From Bin87 sp965204685 (GTDB lineage: Bacteria; Chloroflexota; Dehalococcoidia; Lucifugimonadales; UBA3495), in the NCBI GenBank assembly GCA_965204685.1, contig OZ242004.1:4092001-4156000 (forward strand): DNA of 64,000 nucleotides, read 5' to 3'. Every line of letters begins with the position of its first letter. Position 1 is the first letter of the stretch. The translations under genes were made by a program, and so were the position numbers. The notes under the pieces were generated by a model. It did no database searches, was not told the DNA's origin, and worked only from the letters and a program-made list of their open reading frames with translations. This document shows positions 54,732 through 64,000 of this stretch, piece by piece.

Positions 54732-55397
54732 TCAGCGTACTCGCAGATCCTTGAGCAACTCCTTCAGGTCCTCCTCAGCGCGCGTCATGAGTATCTCGGC
54801 GTCGGACATGTAGTAGAAGGACTCCGAAGCCAGGGAGCGATACCTGGTGGCCTCGTCTGCCAACATATCCGAACTCAAGCGCCCCGTAGGCCCCATGACT
54901 ATCGCCGACCCCAAGAGCCGATCTGCGCCGAAAGAGAACATCTGCACCGTCTCCAAGAAGGAGGCGTGGAAGCTGATGTAGTCGTCGACCAAGTCTTCCG
55001 GCAACGGATAGCCATAAGCCCGCACCCGGAACTCCTCGGACTCCCGATGCGCCGTATGCGCGTCGATAACCCAGTCCAGGTCCACCGGCTCAGACAGCGC
55101 GTCCTCCACCAGCTTCACCATCGACCGACGCGAAGCCTCCATCTCGTAGAGCATCGCCCCTATGTCGTGAAGGTATTGAAGCCGCAGTTCCCGGTCATCG
55201 TGCCCCGTCAATCGACCGAACGGATCGATCGTAGGCAGGGGCCCCACATCTTCCTCTTCCGGCAGGTCGTCGAACGTGAAATCCGTCGGCTCAAAAGAAT
55301 CTCCGCCGCCACAGCCGAGACCGGCCGCCAAGCAGAAAGCCACAGCCACACCCACCAGCCAGAGCGACCGAGCCCTAAAGTCAACCGAAAAACTCAT
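54732..55397 (-). CDS. Lipoprotein of unknown function (operon gene 1)
   Basis: A 221-residue protein from the ATG at 55397, the only start that places the signal peptide correctly. The lipobox is AAGLGC, followed by GGGDSF. The mature part is acidic and helical (LQYLHDIGAMLYEMEASRRSMVKLVEDAL, ADEATRYRSLASESFYYMSDAEILM) and resembles four-helix bundle stalk proteins. It is transcribed divergently from the ribonucleotide reductase across 78 nt. The operon seems devoted to an unknown cell-surface assembly. Confidence 0.65.
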   Translation of the reverse strand: MSFSVDFRARSLWLVGVAVAFCLAAGLGCGGGDSFEPTDFTFDDLPEEEDVGPLPTIDPFGRLTGHDDRELRLQYLHDIGAMLYEMEASRRSMVKLVEDALSEPVDLDWVIDAHTAHRESEEFRVRAYGYPLPEDLVDDYISFHASFLETVQMFSFGADRLLGSAIVMGPTGRLSSDMLADEATRYRSLASESFYYMSDAEILMTRAEEDLKELLKDLRVR

Positions 55398-55475
55398 AAT
55401 GCATCCCACAGCGCACCAGACGGGCAGCTCCGCAACCGGCCCCAAAGACACCCTAAACACGGGAGATTTCCACCC

Positions 55476-58223
<2,748 letters not shown>

Positions 58224-58268
58224 CGCCCCGTTTCACTACGATGATCCAAAGGCGCCAAGGAGGACAAC

Positions 58269-58871
58269 ATGGCAAACCCACGCGCGATGCACGACCCCAA
58301 CGAATCTTTCACCGGGGCCGAGTTCGACCCCGCCACCGACCTCAAGGAAGCCCAAGGTGACATCAACGACCCCGGCAACGACTCCGCAGCCGCGGCCGAA
58401 GTAAACGTCGCCGCCACCGACGTCGACGCGGGAGCCGCCGCCGGGGAGGCGCTCATTGCGTCGCTCGAACGCGACGTCCTCAGCATGGGGCAGGGCGCCG
58501 ACTGGAACCCGATCCCGCCCGAGGAGTTCGCGGAACAGAACCCCATGGCCGAGGCCGTGTCCGACATACTCAACTCCGACTGGGACCCCCAGGACAAGGA
58601 ATCCGCCCTAGAAGACGTCATGGCAGAGCAGGGACGCGGCGTAGTGGAGGCCACCCAGCACCTGACCGGCATGCTCACCGGAACCGATACCTCGCAGTCG
58701 TCCCATCAGGACAAGCACGACCCCGACCAGGACGCCGCCAGCGCAGTCGCGTCGGAGGTAGGCCGCGTGTCCCAGACCTCGGAAGACACCGCCGCCATGA
58801 TCGTAGGGGCGCTCCGCACCAACGTCGGCATATCGGCGGTCGGGCAGGGCCTGGCCAGTTTCTCCAGATAG
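58269..58871 (+). CDS. Uncharacterised acidic protein
   Basis: A 200-residue protein with a strong ribosome site (AAGGAGGACAAC). It is acidic and Ala/Asp-rich (SFTGAEFDPATDLKEAQGD, AAAAEVNVAATDVDAGAAAG), with predicted helices such as AEAVSDILNSDWD and DTAAMIVGALRTNVG. It has low complexity at the N-terminus and no signal peptide. It follows the RNR gene by 45 nt and may share its transcript. No family is recognised. Confidence 0.6.
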   Translation: MANPRAMHDPNESFTGAEFDPATDLKEAQGDINDPGNDSAAAAEVNVAATDVDAGAAAGEALIASLERDVLSMGQGADWNPIPPEEFAEQNPMAEAVSDILNSDWDPQDKESALEDVMAEQGRGVVEATQHLTGMLTGTDTSQSSHQDKHDPDQDAASAVASEVGRVSQTSEDTAAMIVGALRTNVGISAVGQGLASFSR

Positions 58872-58991
58872 ACTCCGACGCCAGGACCCGCCACAGCGCG
58901 CCCAGACGCCACCGTCTGCCCCCGCAGACGATCTCCCGCGTTGTAGTGGCCTCAACGCCCGATACGCCAAACCAGCGCAGGAGAACGCGCC

Positions 58992-59735
58992 ATGACCCTC
59001 GCCACTCTCCGCGAGGAGCCGGCACTCGCCAAGCTCGACGAAATAGAGGACCGCATCGCCGGCCTTCTCACCGAGGGCACCCTCTTTCCGGACCGACGCG
59101 CCCACGCCGCGAAGGAGATCGTCAACCTTCACCGGCAGGCCGTCGCCATCAGCGCCAGTCCTGAGCAGTACCAGGCCCCCCACCCCTGCGACCTGGAAGA
59201 TCCTCAGGAGCGCCTGAACCGCACCCGGCAGGTGGCGTACCTGGCCTTCCGCGACGCGCCCCAGCAGGACCCCCTCACCCAAGCCCTGGTGGAGTTCTGG
59301 GCCGACCGGCTCCACACCGCCGCTGCGTCGCAAGACCATGACCTCTACGACCGCCACGCCTCGCGCATGGAGCACGACGCCCACACCGCCGCCGCCCTCA
59401 AGCCCGAAGCGTGCACCCTCGACAAGCCATCCGTTCCGCAGAACCCTGCAGCGTTCCTCCAGGCGCTGAAGGCCCTCACCCAGCAAGCCCAAGAACGACT
59501 TCCAGAGCAAACCACCGCAACCGACGACACCTGGCGCCGCGCCGCCGCCCACGCCCTCCAGCGCCTGCTCGACACCATAGATTGGGTCCAAAAACAGGGC
59601 GTGGACACGCGCAAGGACACCACCGCCGACCGCCGCGCTGCCGCCGCAAGCGTGGTCGCCCTGGCAGAAGAATTCAACCAAATCAGATTCGCAATCAGAA
59701 GAAGATGCGCCGCACCCAAAAGGAAACAGCAATGA
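58992..59735 (+). CDS. Uncharacterised helical protein
   Basis: A 247-residue protein from an ATG at 58992. It is almost entirely helical and Ala/Gln/Arg-rich (AKLDEIEDRIAGLLTEGTLF, RAHAAKEIVNLHRQAVAISA, AAFLQALKALTQQAQERLPE, AASVVALAEEFNQIRFAIRRR). It ends with a basic tail. No family is recognised. It overlaps the next gene by 4 nt (ATGA), indicating an operon. Confidence 0.6.
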   Translation: MTLATLREEPALAKLDEIEDRIAGLLTEGTLFPDRRAHAAKEIVNLHRQAVAISASPEQYQAPHPCDLEDPQERLNRTRQVAYLAFRDAPQQDPLTQALVEFWADRLHTAAASQDHDLYDRHASRMEHDAHTAAALKPEACTLDKPSVPQNPAAFLQALKALTQQAQERLPEQTTATDDTWRRAAAHALQRLLDTIDWVQKQGVDTRKDTTADRRAAAASVVALAEEFNQIRFAIRRRCAAPKRKQQ

Positions 59736-60139
59736 ACACAGACACCAACCAGACCAACCCCGGGAAAGAGGCCCGTTTCCTCATCGTCAAGCTCAACAAC
59801 CTCGCCCACCGCCTCCAGCAAGAAGGCGGCCTGATGGTTTCCGACTACACCGAAGGCATCATCCGCAACCCGCACCGGCCGGCCCACGGTCAGGTCAAGG
59901 CCCTCCAGGCGCTCAGCTTCATGCGTTGCCCCAACGCTACAGCTACCCTCATCGCCCAAGAGATCCAAGACACCGCCGACCGCCTGCTCCAAGTCACGGG
60001 TTGGCAGAGCACTCACCGCCCCGCAGTCCACCACCCGCCGTGCAGCGTCCCCAAGCCACGCAAACACGGAATCCTCAGCCGGATACACCGGCCCCGAACC
60101 GCCCGCGCCGCCGCCGTCATCACCGCAGCCTGCGCCTGA
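59732..60139 (+). CDS. Uncharacterised basic protein
   Basis: A 135-residue protein from an ATG at 59732 with AAAGGAAA upstream and a 4-nt overlap with the previous gene. The first 80 residues are helical (ARFLIVKLNNLAHRLQQEGG, ATLIAQEIQDTADRLLQVTGW). The last 45 are rich in Pro, His and Arg. No family is recognised. The start of the M50 protease gene follows 6 nt after its stop. Confidence 0.6.
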   Translation: MNTDTNQTNPGKEARFLIVKLNNLAHRLQQEGGLMVSDYTEGIIRNPHRPAHGQVKALQALSFMRCPNATATLIAQEIQDTADRLLQVTGWQSTHRPAVHHPPCSVPKPRKHGILSRIHRPRTARAAAVITAACA

Positions 60140-60145
60140 CCAAAG

Positions 60146-61393
60146 ATGGAAACGGTTTCCATCCCCCTCTGGCTGCCACTGCTCTTCGTACCTGCGGTCA
60201 TCGTAGCCCTCGTCCTCCACGAGGCAGGACACCTGATCGCCGCCAAGATATTCGGGGTCATGCCGCTGGAATTCGGCATAGGGATGCCCCCAAGAGCCTG
60301 GTCCTTCCGGACCGGCAGACGCATCATAAGGCTCAACCACGAAGCCGCCCAGCAGTCGCTCCGCCTGGGCCCCGGCGAGATAGCGGCCCTCCGGGTCACC
60401 GAGCAGCCTCAGGGCCTGATAGCAGACTGGATAGGCCGCTCCCACGAACACCCGCCCAACCACCGGCCCGGATCCATCCTCACCGGCCGCATACGCGCCC
60501 TCACCCCTGGCGCGGTATCCATCACCGCAATGCAATGGACCATCGGTCTGCTACCCATCGGCGCCTTCGTGTCCGTGGCAGAGAGCGGCGGCAGCGATAA
60601 CTCCTTCGCCATAGAGAACCGTCCCGCCTGGCAACGCGCCACGATCCTTTCGGCCGGGGTGGCAGTGAACCTGATCCTACCCGTCTTCGCCCTAGCCGCG
60701 GCTTCCATAACCGCGGCCTCCATCACCCAGCACCAGGTGATCCGGATCGAGCCCGACAGCCCAGCCTCGCAGACTCGCATGGCCGAAGGCGCCACCATAA
60801 CCCACATCAACCGGCAGAAGCCATGGTCGAAGAACGCCGCGGACATGATCTCCGAATCTTCCCGACGCGCTCCGACCGAAATCATCTGGAAGCTCAACGG
60901 CGAGAACCAAACCTCTACCCTCCCCACACTCAGGCACTACCAGGACCACGGCATCAGGACGAAGGCCAGCACTGACTGGACCGCAGTCGCAAGGGCCGTC
61001 ACCAACGCGCCGGCTTCCGCCGTCAGAAACACCACATGGATGTACGCGCTGATCGCCAAGGAGATCAACGCATGGATACGCGGTCACAGCCCGCCGGCCT
61101 TCGTAGGCCCGGTGTCCGCCGCCCGCGAGACTGGGCAGGTCATCCAGAGAGGCCGGGTCACAGGCTGGCTGGTAGGAGTGGCCATAATCTCCGCCAACAT
61201 CGGATTCGTGAACCTACTCCCCATCATGCCCCTGGACGGCGGACGGCTGGCCCTGCTGGCGGTGGAGAAGGCGCGCCGCCGTCGCATCAAGCCCCAGACC
61301 GAAAGGGCAATGTCTTACGTGGGCATGGCCGCCATAGTAGGCCTCACCATGACCCTCATCGCCAAGGACGTGCTGAAACTACTCGCTCCCTGA
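60146..61393 (+). CDS. M50-family site-2 protease (RseP-like)
   Basis: A 415-residue integral membrane zinc metalloprotease. The catalytic HEAGH motif is at residues 25-29 in the first membrane helix, and the LDGG motif with its zinc-binding Asp is near residue 364. A PDZ-like region lies between (HQVIRIEPDSPASQTRMAEGATITHI). Two or three further hydrophobic segments follow (ATILSAGVAVNLILPVFAL, WLVGVAIISANIGFVNLLP). Such proteases cut anti-sigma factors or signal peptides within the membrane. The next gene encodes a sigma factor, so a regulated-proteolysis link is plausible but not shown. Confidence 0.85.
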   Translation: METVSIPLWLPLLFVPAVIVALVLHEAGHLIAAKIFGVMPLEFGIGMPPRAWSFRTGRRIIRLNHEAAQQSLRLGPGEIAALRVTEQPQGLIADWIGRSHEHPPNHRPGSILTGRIRALTPGAVSITAMQWTIGLLPIGAFVSVAESGGSDNSFAIENRPAWQRATILSAGVAVNLILPVFALAAASITAASITQHQVIRIEPDSPASQTRMAEGATITHINRQKPWSKNAADMISESSRRAPTEIIWKLNGENQTSTLPTLRHYQDHGIRTKASTDWTAVARAVTNAPASAVRNTTWMYALIAKEINAWIRGHSPPAFVGPVSAARETGQVIQRGRVTGWLVGVAIISANIGFVNLLPIMPLDGGRLALLAVEKARRRRIKPQTERAMSYVGMAAIVGLTMTLIAKDVLKLLAP

Positions 61394-61560
61394 CAAAAGA
61401 TTCCACAATCGGCGTCTTCAACAGGGATGCCGTGGCTACGGTCAACGTCTCACAACACGCCAGTCACGGTCTCAGATACCGCGTCAACAGGGCAGAACGG
61501 GCCCAAGGGAACCCTTCCTAGACTGCAGGGGCCAACCATCAAGTCTGGGAGGATTCCCCC

Positions 61561-62835
61561 ATGCCCAGGAACAGTACCGTATACGACGACCACATCACAC
61601 GCATATACCTAGACGACATTGGGCGAATTTCATTAATAGATCAAAAAAAGGAGCAGGAATACGCCCTACCCATCCAGACGCGCCAGCACATCAGGGCGAT
61701 GCGCGAAGCCAAGGACGTCAACGACGCCGCCAGCACGTTCAAGCTGCTGAAGCGCATCTTCGACCAAGCGCCCGTCATCAGCGGGCTGTTCCGCGCCGCC
61801 AACCTGCACCCCGACCCGCGCCTGTCGGAGATAGCAGGGTCCACGCAGTTCCACGCTCTCATTGACCCCCCTCCAAGCCAGCACACCGTAGAGACGGTCA
61901 TGCGCTGGGGGCAGATAAGCGACGAGCCCACCGCCAGGTCCTGCGTAAGACAGCTCGCACTGGACACCCTGTGCATCACTCAGGTCGCAATACACGTGAC
62001 CGATGACTGCCGGCTGTCGGATCTCCAAACTCACCTGTCCGACCCCCTCTTCCGACCCAGGCTCAGCCAGCTCTCGCACCACCTGACCCAGGAACTCGAC
62101 GTACTCTGCTCTCAAGGCGACGAGTGCCAGCAACGCCTGGCCGAGGCCAACCTCCGCCTGGTGGTGAGCATCGCCAAGAACTACGCCGGGCTCAACATAC
62201 CCCTCGTCGACCTGATTCAGGAGGGCGGCGTCGGCCTCATGACCGGCGCCGAGCGCTTCGACCACTGGAGAGGCCTGAAGTTCAGCACCTTCGCCACCTG
62301 GTGGATCCGCCACACCATCCACCAGTGCCTCACCAAGCAGCGCCGAACCGTCCGTCTGCCCGAGCACAAGATCAAGCTCATCTCGCAGATAACCAACGCC
62401 CGCCGCACGCTCAGCCAGGATAATCAGCGCACGCCCACCGACGAAGAGGTCGCCCAGTTCCTCGAGATCGACGTCTCGCTGGTGCAGAACGCCGACATGA
62501 TCCGGCAACCCATCGCCAACCTCGACGACCCCATCGGAGACTCCGAAACCAGCCTCGCCGAGACCATACCCTCCATCGACCAGTCGGTAGAGGAGGAGGT
62601 TTGCGACAACGACCGCACCGAGACCCTGCACCGCGCTCTCTCCATGCTGCCTCGCATCCAACGCCAAGTGCTTATACTCCGCTACGGCCTGCTCGACGAG
62701 TCGCCCAAGACCATCACCCAAACCGCCGCGAGCCTCGGCATCAAGAACGAGGAAGTGCGGGAGGCCGAACGCGACGCCATAACCACGCTCCAAAAGCACC
62801 CGAACCTGCGAGCAATGCTGGCCGATTACCGCTGA
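61561..62835 (+). CDS. Divergent sigma-70 family RNA polymerase sigma factor
   Basis: A 424-residue protein from an ATG preceded by GGGAGG. Region 1.2 is recognisable (HITRIYLDDIGRISLI), followed by about 150 unusual residues. Region 2 is well kept (EANLRLVVSIAKNYAGLNIPL, VDLIQEGGVGLMTGAERFDHW, LKFSTFATWWIRHTIHQCL), then region 3 (QRTPTDEEVAQFLEID) and region 4 (MLPRIQRQVLILRYGLLDES). In region 4 the second helix of the -35 reader is altered (IKNEEVREAERDAITTLQ instead of VTRERIRQIE). It may read different promoters. A terminator-like hairpin follows at 62874. Confidence 0.88.
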   Translation: MPRNSTVYDDHITRIYLDDIGRISLIDQKKEQEYALPIQTRQHIRAMREAKDVNDAASTFKLLKRIFDQAPVISGLFRAANLHPDPRLSEIAGSTQFHALIDPPPSQHTVETVMRWGQISDEPTARSCVRQLALDTLCITQVAIHVTDDCRLSDLQTHLSDPLFRPRLSQLSHHLTQELDVLCSQGDECQQRLAEANLRLVVSIAKNYAGLNIPLVDLIQEGGVGLMTGAERFDHWRGLKFSTFATWWIRHTIHQCLTKQRRTVRLPEHKIKLISQITNARRTLSQDNQRTPTDEEVAQFLEIDVSLVQNADMIRQPIANLDDPIGDSETSLAETIPSIDQSVEEEVCDNDRTETLHRALSMLPRIQRQVLILRYGLLDESPKTITQTAASLGIKNEEVREAERDAITTLQKHPNLRAMLADYR

Positions 62836-62873
62836 CCATCACGACGCCCGCAGAGCGCGTTCCCACTCCGTTC

Positions 62874-62902
62874 AGAACGCCCGGAAGTTGCCCGGGCGTT
62901 CT
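62874..62902 (+). terminator. Rho-independent-type hairpin after the sigma factor gene
   Basis: AGAACGCCCGG and CCGGGCGTTCT form a perfect 11-bp stem around a 7-nt loop, 39 nt past the sigma stop and 46 nt before the DNA polymerase start. The following bases (ACTATTAT) are AT-rich rather than a pure T-tract. Confidence 0.6.
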
Positions 62903-62947
62903 ACTATTATCAAAACCCCGGCCCATCCCAGCCCGAGGAGCCAGTTG

Positions 62948-64000
62948 ATGACCATACCGGCCTGCACCTTCACCCACCTGCACGTCCACACCGAGTACAG
63001 CCTGCTGGACGGCATCAGCACCATCCCGGCCCTCGTCGCCCGCGCCGCCGAGCTGGGCATGGACGCCCTCGCCATAACCGACCACGGCGCCATGTACGGA
63101 GCCGTCGACTTCTACTCCGAGTGCAAGGACCAAGGCATCAAGCCCATCATCGGCTGCGAGGTATACACCACCGACCGCCCCCTGGACGAGAGAGCCCCGG
63201 ACACCCGCGAACACACCTACCACGCCACCCTCCTTTGCCAGAACAACCAGGGCTACTCCAACCTGGTCAAGCTGGTCACCAAGGCCCACCTCGAGGGCTT
63301 TTACTACAAGCCCCGCATCGACCTGCAATCGCTGGCGGAGAAATCAGACGGCCTGATCTGCCTCTCCGGCTGTCCGTCCGGGCAACTCCAGCGCGCCATA
63401 GCGTCGGATCAGGACCTCAGCCGAGCCCGTCAGGTAGCCGAGACCCACCGGGACATCTTCGGAGACCGCTACTGGCTGGAGATCCAGAAGCACCAGCACG
63501 TAGCCAACCTGGCGAAGATCAACGCCGGCCTGCTCCGACTTTCCAAGGACACCGGCATACCCATCGTCGCCACCAACGACGGACACTACACCCTCAAAGA
63601 AGACGCCATGACCCACAACCTGTTCATGGCCATGCAGACCCAGGACCGCCTCGACAACGACGAGCGGCTCACCCTGGAGGACGCTTCCTACTACCTCAAG
63701 TCCCCCGCCGAGATGACCGGGCTCTTCCCGGAACTACCGGAGGCCCTCGATGTGGCCGTCGAGATAGGACAGGGCTGCAACGTCCAGCTCGACTTCGACC
63801 GCAAACGCCTCCCAAACTTCCCCAAGCCGCAGGGCCTCACCAGCGACCAGTACCTGAAGCAGCTTTGCGAGGAAGGCTTCGCCAAGAAATGCCCTCCCCA
63901 TGACCCCGTGTACCGCCAGCGCCTCGATTACGAACTCGAGGTGGTCCAGCAGACCCAGTTCGCGGACTACTTCCTGATCGTCTGGGACATCATCAAGTTC
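62948..64000 (+). CDS. dnaE: DNA polymerase III alpha subunit (DnaE), N-terminal part
   Basis: The first 351 codons are visible before the window ends; the start has GAGGAG upstream. The N-terminal PHP domain is intact (FTHLHVHTEYSLLDGISTIP, DALAITDHGAMYG, IKPIIGCEVYT), followed by HNLFMAMQTQDRL, the PKPQGLTSDQYLKQLCEEGF entry to the polymerase palm, and DYELEVVQQTQFADYFLIVWD. The palm catalytic residues are beyond the edge. DnaE is the main bacterial replicase. Its place beside RNR and a sigma factor is compatible with either a chromosomal or a large-replicon origin. Confidence 0.9.
   Translation, partial: MTIPACTFTHLHVHTEYSLLDGISTIPALVARAAELGMDALAITDHGAMYGAVDFYSECKDQGIKPIIGCEVYTTDRPLDERAPDTREHTYHATLLCQNNQGYSNLVKLVTKAHLEGFYYKPRIDLQSLAEKSDGLICLSGCPSGQLQRAIASDQDLSRARQVAETHRDIFGDRYWLEIQKHQHVANLAKINAGLLRLSKDTGIPIVATNDGHYTLKEDAMTHNLFMAMQTQDRLDNDERLTLEDASYYLKSPAEMTGLFPELPEALDVAVEIGQGCNVQLDFDRKRLPNFPKPQGLTSDQYLKQLCEEGFAKKCPPHDPVYRQRLDYELEVVQQTQFADYFLIVWDIIKF

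Noticed and set aside
54729..55475. N-terminal extension of the ribonucleotide reductase frame
   Set aside because: The extra 249 codons are antisense to a lipoprotein gene with a clear signal peptide, and the RNR family starts near the ATG at 55476, which has its own ribosome site.

Overview
The window is high-GC bacterial DNA. The gene repertoire fits a Chloroflexota genome, probably of the Dehalococcoidia/SAR202 kind: an LLM-class (F420/flavin-type) oxidoreductase, HEAT-repeat proteins, very long secreted proteins built from LRR or RCC1-like repeats, P/T-rich lipoproteins, a class II (B12-dependent) ribonucleotide reductase and a DUF5679-like small protein. This placement is inferred from protein style; no rRNA or tRNA gene was recognised.

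Layout. 1-6.6 kb is a defence island: an AbiE toxin-antitoxin locus running off the left edge, a TIR-domain gene, an operon of two ThsB/DUF1863-type TIR proteins plus a RipA-family membrane protein, a DUF7309/DUF6930-like gene, and a second complete AbiE locus. 6.9-25 kb holds mostly ordinary but accessory genes: two uncharacterised proteins, two HEAT-repeat proteins, an IS1380 relic, a histidine kinase, an NYN-domain protein with an LLM oxidoreductase, a secreted LRR protein, an ABC-permease/RDD fusion, and a lipoprotein joining 14 RCC1-like repeats to a cyclophilin. 25.8-43.9 kb is a zone of decay. Genes for MscS, an RpoD-like sigma factor, MazF, a NERD-type nuclease and several small proteins carry in-frame stops or frameshifts, mixed with IS and integrase debris, a duplicated 112-bp sequence and one large intact gene, a 1594-residue chimera of protease, LRR and TRAP-binding domains.

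44.0-49.5 kb is a tightly overlapping five-gene operon: a coiled-coil-like protein, two BREX-type ATPase-domain proteins, a 184-residue unknown, and a SNF2 helicase. No methylase or phosphatase of classical BREX is present, so it is one of the two best candidates here for an undescribed defence system. The other is the TIR/TIR/RipA operon, where the membrane protein may be the effector of a Thoeris-like signal.

51-64 kb differs in style. It contains a fused MNT-HEPN protein, a four-gene operon of membrane and lipoproteins, and divergently a class II ribonucleotide reductase interrupted by a mini-intein exactly at its active-site cysteine, three unknown proteins, an M50 site-2 protease, a divergent sigma-70 factor, and the start of a DNA polymerase III alpha gene. 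ATA isoleucine codons are visibly more frequent here, which suggests a separate origin for the segment (large replicon or transferred block), though an ordinary chromosomal location is not excluded.
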